Source: Protula sp. h YS-2021 (lineage: Eukaryota; Annelida; Polychaeta; Sabellida; Serpulidae). From it: 64,000 nt of DNA. Below the pieces are notes generated by a model. That model worked only from the letters and a program-made list of their open reading frames with translations. It did no database searches and was not told the DNA's origin. Where the stretch lies: positions 44,642,269 through 44,706,268 of the forward strand of contig OX457031.1 of assembly GCA_949752745.1 (NCBI GenBank). The letters run 5' to 3'. The position numbers and the translations under genes are program-made. Of this stretch, positions 35,601 through 50,000 are shown one piece after another (the first letter of the stretch is position 1; every line of letters starts with the position of its first letter).

Positions 35601-38600
35601 TTTAAATTTTCCGAAAAAGATGACTTATTCAAGTAAAAATAATTGAGTATCAGAAATATGAATAATATACCAACTCTTTGTTTTACGTGATAATTTTTAC
35701 CTGATCATTTTCAAAAGCGTAATGTAGGTTATCTACAGTATACTTAACACCTGAACTAGTCCACAGAGCAGGAGTGCTGACTTATTTGATGTCATTTGGG
35801 AGCCATGTTTTATTTTTGGGAGCCATGTTTTATTTTGGGAGCCATGTTTTATTTTTGGGAGCCATGTTTTATTTTTGGGAGCCATGTTTTATTTTTGGGA
35901 GCCATGTTTTATTTTTGGGAGCCCTGTTTTATTTTTGGGAGCCCTGTTTTATTTTTGGGAGCCATGTTTTATTTTGGGAGCCATGTTTTATTTTTGGGAG
36001 CCATGTTTTATTTTTGGGAGCCATGTTTTATTTTTGGGAGCCATGTTTTATTTTGCCAGCGCTTCATTGCGTTATGGAAGTGGAGAAAGAGAGAGTGCGA
36101 CTGGAGAAAGAAGCCGACGAGTTGGCGCTTAAGGCTACTGAAGGTGTGTATCTGTCTTGTTAGAAAGACAAGCAGGAGCTAGTAGAGGTACATTTGTTTA
36201 TATGTAAATAGCCGGAAAAAAGAACTACAATTGTAATAGTGCGTGTTTTTATGCTTTTGAAATTTTCTAAGCAGTTCATCTTTGACAGCAATTATTTGCT
36301 GTGAGATTTCTTTTAATTTCTAAAATGGGCCTACAAGAATATTAATGGAAATTTTCTGCCTTGTGTGACGGAGACAAACAGAGGGTGAAGTTGAAAAAAA
36401 AATAAATGCGTCCGTTCTGAGATTCAAGAGTCTGTGAGAAAAGAAAAAAGCGGGAACACAGAGCAAAATACGTCCTTAATAAATCGAGGGTGTGTGAACT
36501 GGAGCGGAATGATGACAAAAACCTCGAGAAGCTCTATATCTGAGAGTGGACTCCTGCACTGTGCGGAGACTGGACTCTCGCCGTGTGCGGAGACCGGACT
36601 CCCGCGTAGTGTGGCCGAGTTCTTCACTGATTTCTTCCTTAGCCAAATCTGACTGCTCTTGCGCGCACATTCTGTAAGGAATAGGATTCTGTGGGTCCGG
36701 AATATCAGAGACATGCGATGCAATAGCTGCTTTTTGGACATGACTTTTGATTTTTTTTTGTCCGTGAAGTCGGATCCAGATTCAAATTAGTTTGACTGTG
36801 TATTCACGTAAGAATAAGTAAAGGTTTATTCATAGCGTGCGGTGAGTATTTAGACTAAGCCCGTGATGTTATATGCGTTTTTAGCTCTAAGCCAAAATTA
36901 GCTAAGGGCTATTGCTATCGCCATGTCCATCCGTAAACAATTACCTGCCCTACTTTGTCCGTGTCCCTTTGTTTTCATCCTGCAGTTTTGTAATTTCACA
37001 CAGTAACAGAATATATATGCAGTTGTGTCTCGTCCAGGTTTCATCAGGATCGACAAAGAAATTGTCGAAATGACAGCACTTTGAAAAATGCACGAAAATC
37101 TTGTATGTTGACCCCTATATAGGGTAGTTTGTCATCTTTGTCATCACGCTTTCTCCTTTCAGTTTTACAACTCCACAGTGAAAGAATATATGTATATCAG
37201 TTGTTTACATGTTATTTACGTTGTTCGTGGTATATTTATGAAAATTGTTACTAAAATACTGCGTTTCACTTCGAGTATGCGCCGCAGGCTGAGGGCTTTT
37301 CGTCGCTGATGCCTGTGTTTTCTCTCTCGGCTTCTAGAAGCTGCTGAGTTGCTGCAGGACATCTACAGCAGGCTTGAGGAGATGGATGCCGCTACGGCAG
37401 AGCCACGTGCGGCGGAGATCCTCTGCGGTCTCGGATTCACAACAGCTATGCAGAACGCTCCCGTAAGTGCCAGTACTTTCTTTTTTTTTCTGTGTTTTTT
37501 TTTACGTGGGCGGGGGAGGGGTGGGGTTGGGTGTAAATTTTTGTTTTGGGATGTACCGTGTGCATCCCTTGGTGTGTTTATAAAGTTGAGAGCACTTAAT
37601 TGAGTGTCTCGTCGACAGCAACCTTAAAAGTTTGTTTTGATTCAGGGAGTGTGTCCCCATGCAAACAGTAATGTCGTAAACTGTTAAATGTGTATAGTTT
37701 GTGTGTGGAATTAGCCAATGAATTTTTTTTTTTGCAGGTGAAAAGTTTCTCGGGAGGCTGGCGCATGCGATTAGCTCTAGCACGTGCGTTGTTTATCAAG
37801 CCCTCTATGTTACTCCTCGACGAGCCTACCAATCACCTGGATCTCGAGGCGTGCGTCTGGTTAGAACAGTATTTAAAATCGTAAGTACAGTTAAACTAGA
37901 TGTTGTTACTACTTGTAGGCTTTTTCGGAGCACATTAGCTCTAGTTTGCATCTTTGTTTGGATGAAAAAAAAACGCGTACAGTGCTTAAAGCTAGCGTAA
38001 CATGTGGTTGATCGTTGGTTCGAATCCATTATTTAACTTGTCTGTTCAATTGAAAATATACGATGCTTGCCCATGACCTTTGCCTGTCTTGCTCCGCCCC
38101 CCTCCCCCTCCCCCCCTCCCCCCTCCCCCATCGTTCCACTTTGTGGAGACGTCAGTAATTATCGTGCCCACTTTGCCTGTTTCAGCTATGGTAGAATCCT
38201 GGTGGTGATATCACACTCACAAGATTTCATGAACGGAATCTGCACCAATATCATACATATGACTAAAAAAAGGCTCAAAATATACGGTGTAAGTATCGCT
38301 AGATGAATCCATGTACCAGTTGTATAAGGCAACATATTAATGTTGACACCAAAGTTGAATCATCCTACAACGGAGCCTTTCCGAGCTTGTTCATTACATT
38401 CGCCGACCGTCTCGTTTAAACTGCAAACATTGGAAAGTACTGTGTATATAGGTATATGTTGTGAAGTTCGGTAAATTAATACAAAGGAATTGGAAGCCTG
38501 AGGGGTGTGCTGTGTGACCGACGTATGGCTCGCGAGGCCGCAGTCATGCGTAAGTGCGTTATGACCTCTTGCAATTTTACAGTAATGGACCAGAACATTA

Positions 38601-41600
38601 TCACTCCTTTAACCAACCTAAGTTTCGAAAAGAAGTGTACCGTGTAAGGTTTTCCACATATATTATATTCGCGTATAAATTATATATTTTACTGAATTTT
38701 ATGTGATTTGAATCGCTCGTTGCAGGGGAACTACGATTCTTTTATACAAACCAAGCTAGAGCTGACAGAGAATCAGATGAAGCGCTACCGATGGGAACAG
38801 GATCAGATCGCGCACATGAAGGTATCATTTCTCAGTACTTGTCTTACGATTCTTTCATACAAACCAAGCTAGAGCTGACAGAGAATCAGATGAAGCGCTA
38901 CCGATGGGAACAGGATCAAATCGCACACATGAAGGTATCATTTCTCAGCACTTGTCTTACGATTCTTTCATACAAACCAAGTTAGAGCTGACAGAGAATC
39001 AAATGAAGCGCTACCGATGGGAACAGGATCAAATCGCACACATGAAGGTATCATTTCTCAGCACTTGTCTTACGATTCTTTCATACAAACCAAGTTAGAG
39101 CTGACAGAGAATCAGATGAAGCGCTAGCGATGGGAATAGGATCAGATCGCGCACATGAAGGTATCATTTCTCAACACTTGTCTTACGATTCTTTCATACA
39201 AACCAAGCTAGAGCTGACAGAGAATCAGATGAAGCGCTACCGATGGGAACAGGATCAGATCGCGCACATGAAGGTATCATTTCTCAGCACTTGTCTTACG
39301 ATTCTTTCATACAAACCAAGTTAGAGCTGACAGAGAATCAGATGAAGCGCTACCGATGGGAACAGGATCAGATCGCACACATGAAGGTATCATTTCTCAC
39401 TACTTGTCTTACGATTCTTTCATACAAACCAAGCTAGAGCTGACAGAGAATCAGATGAAGCGCTAGCGATGGGAATAGGATCAGATCGCGCACATGAAGG
39501 TATCATTTCTCAGTACTTGTCTTACGATTCTTTCATACAAACCAAGTTAGAGCTGACAGAGAATCAGATGAAGCGCTACCGATGGGAACAGGATCAGATC
39601 GCGCACATGAAGGTATCATTTCTCAACACTTGTCTTACGATTCTTTCATACAAACCAAGCTAGAGCTGACAGAGAATCAGATGAAGCGCTACCGATGGGA
39701 ACAGGATCAGATCGCACACATGAAGGTATCATTTCTCAGTACTTGTCTTACGATTCTTTCATACAAACCAAGCTAGAGCTGACGGAGAATCAGATGAAGC
39801 CCTAGCTATCATTTCTCAGTACTTATATCACAGTTCACTTTTTGAACAGAGAAAAAACTGTATGTACAACCTGTTCGTTTGTTTTCTGTCGATGTTTTAT
39901 TCTAGGTGAGCTGGGTATCTGTTATAGAGTTTAACATTGTAATATATTTAGGCTATGTGAAAAAAAGACATGTCAAAGAGATTGATGTGAAAAACATTTA
40001 CAACTCGTAGTGGTTCATATGAAATGAAATATGTATTGAAAGATCGTTTATGAAATCGCTTATTATCGTGTATCTGAAACGACTACTTTAATTCGGCTTA
40101 TAACAGAGGAAGATTGTCAAAGTTAGGCGATAATGGGATGGGCAAGATGGTCCTGTGCCGATTATTGTGGCTGGGGGGGGGGGGGGGGGGTCAAACATGC
40201 CTGGTTCCGTCAACGTAAATTTTGATGACCTGCCTGGTCTCTTGCCCCTGCGTTAAGTAAAACAAAGGAATAAATGCCGCGCAAAGACAGTTAAATACCG
40301 TGTATATATGTTACAGTAAATCTGTGTAATCAGTAATTTCACGTAATTACTAAAAGTTTTAGGAATTACGTGAAATTACTGTCGGGGCCAGGAATAACGC
40401 GATATTCCTAAAAGCTTCAGGAATTTCACGTATTTACTGTTTTTAAAGGTGTTTTATTTCACAAATTTCCTACACATCAGTTAGTAAATATGTGTAATGA
40501 AAGTCGAACAAAGTTAAACGATGGCAAAAATGGAGGAACACGCTCACATGAACTTAGCTTGTCATAGATTATTTCGACCATGGCGAGTCCTTTGTTATTT
40601 TGAATTGCAAATGGTGACATTTGGTGTCATTTGCCGGAGTTGGAATTACATATTGAGTCTTTTGCTTTCATCTCGAATTGCAAATGTTACAAAGCTAAGA
40701 TCACTCGTGAGTCCCTTTTTAAACCCAGCCGACTTTGTCGGACTGGGTTAGTCATATCACTATAGGGGGTATGAATGTATGTGCGTATGTTAAACTTTTT
40801 CTTTAAAATGCTACTCCTCCTACAGATTTTACTCCAATCGTTTCAATATGACGCAGGAATGTTCCCTGGGTGGTCCCCCACCTGGATATTACTTTTTTTG
40901 ACGATTGACGAAAAACTGACAAAATGATGGCACTTCTTGTGCCCGTTTTGACCCATTTTTAAACTGCTACTCCTACAGTTTTCACCAATCGCTTAGATGT
41001 TACCAGGGATGTTCTCCAGGGGTTCGCCTACCAGGCTATTATTTTTTTCACGGTTCGCCACAAACTGCCGAAATGGCGGAACTTTGAAATTTGGCAAAAA
41101 CTGGAATAAATGGTAGTCTTCTTCAAATGCAGTTATAAAATTTAATCGAAAGTTTCTTAGGTGCTTCTCGACTTGGACTTTTTCGCAAATGACAAAAAAT
41201 GCCGAAATGGTTGAATTTTAAAGATTTTGAAAAAATTGTGTAAATGTCGGTGAAAATGTGAATCGTCAAAACCCAACCTCCAACATCCCTTTTCGGGTAG
41301 CTTCTAAATTCGAATTAAATGCATTTTTCATACATCATTTTTTGGCCGAACAGTATTCGTTTCAGAGTTTTTCTTTTTTTCTTTGTTTGGTAACTCGGCT
41401 GGGTCATGTCCTTGGACATGCTTGTATCTTGAATTGCAATATGTCCACTCACTCACCTGAGGTGAGATTTGGTGTCATTTTGCCGGAGACCTTTGCTTTC
41501 ATCTCAACTTGCAAATGTTACAAAGTTAAGATTACTCGCCTTTATTAATTAAGATTAATACTGGAGCTTCCTATCAATTATTGCAAGTATTGTGATTTAA

Positions 41601-44600
41601 AACTTGAAAGGGGATTATCCACGGTATTTTACCTATCAGAACCAAAAGGTGATAGCAGATGTCACAGCAGTTTGGCATGCAAAAATGAATAACTGACCTC
41701 ATATCAGCATTTGCTTTCACTAAAGACATGTGTTTCTGTATTTGAAACATTGTTAGAACTCTATTCGACTATGATGTGTTTGTTTTGATTTGAGTAAAGA
41801 TATGTATTTTGTATTCGATTTGAGTGAAGACATGCATTCTGTAGTTGATTTGAGTAAAGACATGCATTCTGTAGTTGATTTGAGTAAAGACATGTATTCT
41901 GCATTTGAAACCATGGTAGAAGCGATGTATTTGATCGCTGCAGTGTTGATTCAAGTCTTGAGGTTTAATAAATAAAACGTTAACACAGTGTTTTCGTTTA
42001 ATTCACAGTTTAGTAATTTCGTGTAATTACTGACCTCCTGTTTCAGTTATTACATGAAATTCCTGCAGATTTTAGGAATTTCGCGTAATTCCTGGCCCCG
42101 ACAGTAATTTCACGTAATTCCTAAAAGTTTTAGGAATTACGTGAAATTACTGATTACACAGATTTACTGTAACATATACAAATCTCTACAAATTAAAAAA
42201 AACTGAGCTGCCCGTTCTAATAGGAATAGTGTAAAATAGCGTATTCATTATATTCGGCGCATTGTAACAAGTTAAAAAAGTCATAATCTGGGCTTGGCGG
42301 GGACGCAGACTTTTTGCATCTGTCCAGAATGACAACTGAGCAACTTGATAAGCCGATACGCCAAGAACAACAGGTAGCTGGTTACAGCTGGTGACAGCTG
42401 GGCTAATTTGGAATGTTTTGGCAGATTTAAAAAAAATGAACAAAAGTTTGCTTTTCTCTTAAAGCTTTTGATGGATTGCAGTCAAAAGTAGCAATTCAAA
42501 TAATTCCGGTACTTGGACTATGTTAGGTATATGTTTAATCGTGAGACTAAAATTTGGTAATTCGGGCGTCTTTTAAGTTTATCCAAACTTTGCTGGGTTT
42601 CTGTTTGGGGCCCTGTACCGTGCTCTGTCCATCCATTTTCGGTAGCGAACACAGAAATTCCAGTGAAGATCAATTTTTTTAATGTGAATGGCAAGTGAGG
42701 TTTAAAGATACACGTTTGGGTACGTGCTGACTTATGAAGTAACAAGTTCTTTCTCAGAACAAAAGTATAATTGCTCTCCCAAACCAAGAAATAAGTGCTC
42801 CCTTGCGTTTAGTAATTGTGATGCTTTGAAACTAAGGAGATGTATGCACTCATTCGTATCCAAACCTCTGGCATTGCACTAAATTATGACTTTATGGGCG
42901 AGATAAAAATAGACGGAGGTGACAAATTTAGGTGTAAAATGTCTGTAATAGAGTGGTCATTATTAGAGTAAATGTGTCTTCTCCCTCTAAACACGTGACG
43001 TACCCAGAGGGAATGACAATGGCTGACTTCAGGGCACTTTGATTTTTTTTGTTTGGGCGTAAAATGGCATTTTCTTTGTCAGTAAACTGGCATCGAGTAA
43101 AAATGTCTTTCCTTGATTGCACACTAATCGCTTACGTCAGTGAAAGGACGCATTTCTTTTTATATCCTCAATGAACTTTAATATCCAGTGCAGTGGAAGA
43201 TGTTACAAGGTAACTCAGAGAAGGTGTTCCATTTACCAGGTCTTCAGCATACTCGATCAGAATGATAGCGAACTAAAAAGAAAATGAAGTGTCGTATTGG
43301 GAATATTTGCAGAGTAAAAATTAGAAAATAGATAGGTTTAGCCATCAATAAGGGCTTCGATGACAGAGTGTCAGGTCAAAAAATCTGGTGTGAAAAAAGG
43401 GCAGCGATTTATTTCTACTTCTCAAGAAGCCACTCACTTGCATTCTCTTCAGTACTCTAAGGCTGCTGTGACGTCATGACTATGCAAACGAAGACGTTCT
43501 AAAGGTCGTTGAAGTGCGGTTTCTTTGGGACCCATCGCCTCCTCCCCACACCCACAACTCCTCTGCATTCTGACTCTTCTTTCAGTATAAATCAAGTTCT
43601 GCTAGGCGAAAACCACTCCCCAACCCTGTCAAAAAAAAAAAAAAAAAAAATCCTACAGTTTGTCCGTTATCAAATAGAAATGGTTGGAAGGCCATCTGAA
43701 CCTTATTGGTTATATATATAATATGCTTATATAGCTGTTTACATTGATATCGTAGCAGCCTATCATCAAAGCCTATCCCGTACTTCTGTTTGGCCAGTCA
43801 AACGATTGTTAGAGAGGAGATTGGAGACTTTCTGCAAGAAGTGAAAACTTCACATTTTGCGTTTTATTAGACTCCAAACGGGCGAGCCAGGGGAGGTCTG
43901 TAGGAATTTCCCTCCGTCCGTCCGTTCGTTCGTCTTGCCGTCCGTGTGTCACACTTTGGATGCTGTTTTGTCTTCACGCAAGTTCGCCGAAACTGTTTAT
44001 CCTAGGCATATGCAGCCTTGCACAGTGAATATATATATATTGAAGTTGTGCAACGTCGTGTTATTTTTCAAATCGGCCAAAAATTGCCAAAATGGCGACT
44101 TGTCAAAAATTGTGATCTTTTGAGATAACTGCAATGTAAGACTTGGGTGCTTTCCACGCGAGACCTCCGAAACTATTAATCCTAGGCATATGCTACCTTG
44201 CACACTGAATATTTATATATTGAAGTTGTGCAATGTCGTATTAGTTTTCAAATCGGTATAAAATTGCCAAAATGGCGACTTGTTCTGTCCGGATGGGGTC
44301 TGCGCCTTCGACGATGGCTTCATTTACTTCTTGTGCGTGCTGTGTGCAGAAATGAGAATTTTTAAAGCTTTAACTTGGCATACACGATTCAGAAGCAAAC
44401 GTATAACTGCTCGAATAATATGCTTATATAGCTGTTTACATTGATGTTATTGTCCCTCGTGCAACGGAGGGATATAGTTATGAACTTGTCCGTCTGTCCC
44501 CATGCGTGTCCGGGCTATATCTCCGAACCTATAGGTCAAGTTAAAAATGCAAAACTGTTAGATTTGTGGACAACATAATGAAATTGGCTGTTGTACGACA

Positions 44601-46986
44601 CTTTTCAAAGCGACTTAAGCACCTATTTCATGGGTCACACGCACTACACGGGGAATCGTGTCTTTCTGAGACTCTAGTGTATCTAGTTCCTGAATCCTCA
44701 GTGCACATGATAATTTTTTTTTTTACATTTGAACGGGAAAGTTTAGCAGTGGGCCTAAAAGACGTTATATAAAATGATATGGTCATGGTCAAAAACCGGA
44801 AGTTGACTATTATCGCGAAGACGGTCAGAGATATGGCGATTTTGAGCTTATTTTCGGCCCTTTGGGCCTAAAAGACGTTATGTAAGAGGTACCTCGGTGA
44901 CCTTGACCTCCTCCGTCGTGGACCATTATCTCAAAAACGGTTAGAGATAGGGCGATTTTGAGCTTATATTCGACCCTTTTGGCCTAAAAGAGATAACATT
45001 ATATTTACTTCGATGTCCTAGTTCAAGATAATAATTCGGAAGCTGATAATTATGTTGAAACACTGAAAAATGTGTCTTTGACCAGAGATTGTACCATTGC
45101 AAGTGGGTGCCATTTCGCTACGTGTAGCGAAATTCGGTCTAGTTTAAAATGAGAACGTGATATAATCTCAGGGTTCGCGTTGGCGGGGTTTTTGTCCACT
45201 TTTTGGGCATTTTTAACTAAACAACTCACTTTTTCGGAACCCACCGAGTCTTTCTGGACCCATCTGAGTCACACTTTCCTTTTTTGACTCACTTTCCTGA
45301 GAACCCAGCGCGAACTCTTAATCTAATTCATACTTTTTTATAGAAATAAAAAATTCATGAACATTTACTCGTTTTTATTCAAAATAAATTTTGTTTCTGA
45401 TTTCGGAAGTGTCTCTTATCAGACGTAAAATTTGAAAAGTTAACTTTTTGCTAAAGATCTCTATTACTTTGTCACAGGCCACGCGTTCAAACAATGTTAA
45501 AACTTTTTCAAGTCTTCCAAAGATCCCACGATGTGTCTGAAATCGAGTTAAAAACGGGGCTTCTGTTTTTTATTCTGCCTCGTGTAACGCACGAAAATTC
45601 AATGAATTACGCAGTGGCAGTTACATAAGAGCTGACGCAAGCAGTGCCACACTTCTCACAATCAATGGCTAGCCAAGCTTTGGCGACTGCCCGGTAAAGT
45701 GCCCGGCCTTGAACTTCAATGCGCCAACTCAAGGCTTCGCTTCGGGTTTCCCTGGTGTTCCCCAGCGGCATCACCTTGTATCCTCTTCAGTTGAAGTGTC
45801 CATTTTGAGCAGTGGCATTGAGTCCCGTGGACAAAGCGTCCTTGCGTTGGTAACATGACGTCAACAGGGGTTGAAATTTAGTTTGCTTCCCACGGGATAA
45901 ACGCAAATATATGGCATCGTCATGTTGACGTGAGATGAAATCAAGTCGCAGTGAAGTGCCATGCTATAATATGGTGCTTTAGTATTTCCAGCTTATTGCT
46001 GGGATTATCACATCAGTAGACCGACGTCGGTTGTGACGACATAAGGCTGGTAATGACACAACTATGTGAACCCCAGCTACATTACGACGTTATCGGATAT
46101 AACGACATTTTCCCGTTCCAGCCATGTCCTTACAGCGAAGTCGCACTGTATATTTAAAATAGGACGCCCAGTGCTGAAGCTTGCCTTGCCAGTTTAATTT
46201 CCATGTAGAGGAAAAAAAGAAAGAAAGAAAGAGCTCTGCTCCACGGTGTGTCGTTGCCCGGCTACTATGTTGTCACTCATTGGTTGGTTTTGGGAGCATG
46301 GAGATTTCCCTGCGTGCCCCTTTAAGCACCTCAGTAACGAAGAATAATAGACACAGTAGCAATCTCTTGTTGCCTTGTTCTTGGACGCTGTTTTTTTTTT
46401 GTTTTTTTTTTTTTGTTTTTTTTTTACTTTCTTTCTTCGTGCACTCTGCGGTGCGTTGGTCGGTTCTGGGAAATTGCTGCTCGTCGTGGACCCCTTCCGC
46501 CCAAGTATTGCTGCAGCGCGCGGATGCATCTACCACAGACGCTATTTATACTCAAATGCGGAAAGCGATTAGAAGTGCTTTAGTTTTAGATGAACATTCG
46601 AGTAGTTCGGAAAGGAAATGGTTGGTTCATTAGAGAGTCCTCTGCGTGAGTTTTGTAACTGAACTGCTCTGGAATTTAACCGCGTCTAAAATAAATGGTT
46701 TTTAAGTGTTCAAAGGATGAAAATGAGACGATTGTCTCATGATTTTGTGGAATTTGAGTGGTGAATATGACATCAGTGCAGTGTCAGGTTAAATGTGGGA
46801 GGAGAAAGGGAGGGGGCACGGTAACCGTTTGTTATCTAAGTCACTTTGTCCACGTACTTGTTAGACGCCTCTGCGTATTTGTGTTTTCAATTTTTGTTTT
46901 TTGTTTGTTTGTTTTTTTGTTCCTTTTTGTTTGTTTGTTTGTTTTGTTTTTTTTTGGCCATTTATGCTCCAGTGTTATTATTATTG

Positions 46987-47066
<80 letters not shown>

Positions 47067-50000
47067 AAAACAAAAGGCCATATGGAAGATCTCCGAGTTT
47101 CAGATATATAAATAAAAAGTAAAAATGAGTTTAATTATGTGGGGGGGGGGGCAAAGTTGTTTCTCGCTCTTCATTTTAATTTTCCTTTTTTCAAAACGTT
47201 TCAAGTGCCGTATTTTAAAGTTTCATGTGCCCACAACAGGTGGTTGTTTTAGAGTCAAGTGAATTGAAAGTATGATGAACAAAAAGGCCGAGGATTAGCG
47301 TTTGATTGGTTGCCCAGTTTCCGTAGAAACAAGTGGTGAAAGCCGATCCGCTATGATCTATTCCGCAGCGATAGAACTGATTTCACTTCGCTTGACACTA
47401 TTCTCTCTTTACACGAGGATCTTGATGTTTATCTTGCTTGAATAAATTAGGTGGTGAGAACGAGCTGACGGTCGTGTTGCGTGAATATGTGAGATGGAGA
47501 GAACCAGCTGACAGTCGGTTGCTTGTATATATGAGGTGCAGAGAACCAGCCGATGGTCATGGTGCATGGTTATATCATTGTATGGTTGATATTCTGTGAA
47601 GCGATCGTGACGTATGTTCATCCATAACCTCTTTTTTTTCAGGAATACATTGCGAGGTTTGGTCACGGCAGTGCAAAGCTAGCACGGCAAGCCCAGAGTA
47701 AAGAGAAAACTCTCAAGAAAATGGTGGACGGGGGTCTCACAGAAAAAGTGGCCATGGACAAGGTGCTGGTCATCGATTTAAATGTTAAAATTTCACAAGT
47801 TAATTACGCCAGTTGCTGTTATCGCCAAAGAAATTTGATAAGTAACAGGATCTAATGACTTCAAAAATTACACGACTTCCAAGTCATATTTCTGTGCTGA
47901 ACCAAATGCATAGTTTAATGAGCTGTTAAAAAGCGAAACAAAAAAAACAAACTTTTCATTTTTATAAAGGACTTTTTTGTGTGTGTGTTCTGCAGACCGT
48001 GTCATTTTATTTCCCTGACTGTGGTAAGATCCCGCCTCCTGTGATTCAAGTGCAAAACGTGAGCTTCCAATACGGAGAGGACAAGGTGAGTCGTCGTCAG
48101 TTGGCGTGTATGCTGTCAATCAAGCGCTTTTTATTCAGACTTTGCAGAATGCGCATTTCAGCTGGGACGTTCTGTAATAGAGTTAATGTATGACAGTCGT
48201 CAAAGTAATCATTGTGCAAATGGCATACAGGTATTGAAATAAAGACACAGTTTCAGCGACTTGTGATTCTTGCCACTTTATTCATCACCCAGTGACACGC
48301 AGCATATCGCTTGCCACTTTATTCATCACCCAGTGACACGCAGTATATCGCTCGTCACTTTATTCATCACCCAGTGACACGCATCATATCGCTTGTCACT
48401 TTATTCATCACCCAGTGACACGCAGCATATCGCTTGTCACTTTATTCATCACCCAGTGACATGCAGCATATCGCTTGTCACTTTATTCATCACCCAGTGA
48501 CATGCAGCATATCGCTTGTCACTTTATTCATCACCCAGTGACACGCAGCATATCGCTTATGGCTTTTATTTTGCAGCCTTTTATCTATAAGAACTTGGAA
48601 TTCGGCGTCGATCTTGATTCACGCATAGCTCTGGTCGGACCGAACGGGGCTGGTAAATCAACCCTACTCAAGTTAATCGCAGGCGAACTGGTACCCACCG
48701 ACGGCATTGTGAGGATCCACTCGCATCTGAGGATGGGCAGGTATCACCAGGTGTGTCTGCCTTTTCTAAGCGATTAGCTGGACCTTTTACTGAGCATGTC
48801 AAATCTTGATTATCGTAAAATGTTGGTTTGAAAATAAATTTAACATGTGGAAAAATATAAAGTATTTTATTTATTGTTATTATTTCTTTCTGCGGTGTAA
48901 AAAAAAACAAAAAAAAGCACTTCTTCACGTGGGAAAAAGGCTCAAAGCTTTCAAGTTGTGAGTACCCGAGTGGCTTTTACTGGCATTGCTGAAATTTGAC
49001 CTTGTTCCCAGCATTTTGACCATACTTGCAGCTTACAGCATTTCCACCTATTTATGGTATTTTGACCTATTTGCAGCATTTTGATCCTATTGAAAGCATT
49101 TTTACCATACTTACAGCATTTAGTCCTGCAGCATTTTGACCTATTTGCAGCTCTGACCCTATGTACAGCATTTTTACTCCATTTACACGAATTTAAACCT
49201 ATGTACAGCATTTTGACCTTACTGGCATCATTTTGACTCTATTTACAGCATCTGCAAGAACAATTAGATTTGTCATTGTCGGCTGTTGATTGGATGATGA
49301 AAGAATACCCGGATATTAAAGAGCGTGACGTCATGAGGAGAAACATAGGCAAATATGGTTTATCCGGCCAGCAGCAGGTAAGGCCAGAGGCGACATTGCA
49401 ACAGGGTATTTCGCGCTTTGCATAAACATTAATGAAAGGTAGGAATTGCGTTGTGAGCCAAAAATTGTGAAGATAGCTTCAGCGCAGACGATGATAGTAT
49501 TTCCACCCAAAAGTTCTGAAGCAAATAAGACTGTTCCAGAATAGGCTACAAATAAATCGAATATCGTAGAAAACGGAAGAAATGAAGAAAGATAAAAATG
49601 AATTAAAAAAATAGCTCAACTTCAAAATAATAAAATATCGGTAGGTTATTCAGCCCTGAACTGCCGACATTTTAAAAACAACCGAGTAAGAACTAAATTT
49701 TCGAGCATTCTTTATTTTCCGCTTATCAAAAGGTAAGAATTTACATTGTTCAACTATTTGTCACTCTGTCCAAAGAAAAGTAAACAAATATCGATTTCTG
49801 CGACGTTCGATTTATCATTTAAGAATTCTTATTTTAACTAATTCGGTGTTATAGGTTAATCTGAAGCATTATTTGTTTTGCTTGATCTTGTTAAAAACTT
49901 GAAGTGAGATGTTATCAACTGTGTTTTCTTTTTTCTTCTCCCTCCCCTCACCCTCTCCCCCGCTCTCCCTACATCCTCACCCCTGATACAGATCTGTCCA

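Noticed and set aside
35774..36182. Protein-coding repeats rich in Phe/Gly/Leu in all three forward frames
   Set aside because: They are translations of a 20-bp minisatellite in ABCF2 intron 4. Only 36060-36143 is exon.
46181..46633. 150-codon plus-strand gene
   Set aside because: Crosses long T runs, lies inside intron 9, has overlapping open frames on both strands and no family resemblance.
46758..47122. Ile-, Leu- or Tyr-run proteins
   Set aside because: Frames across an (ATT)n microsatellite and T-rich runs in ABCF2 intron 9.
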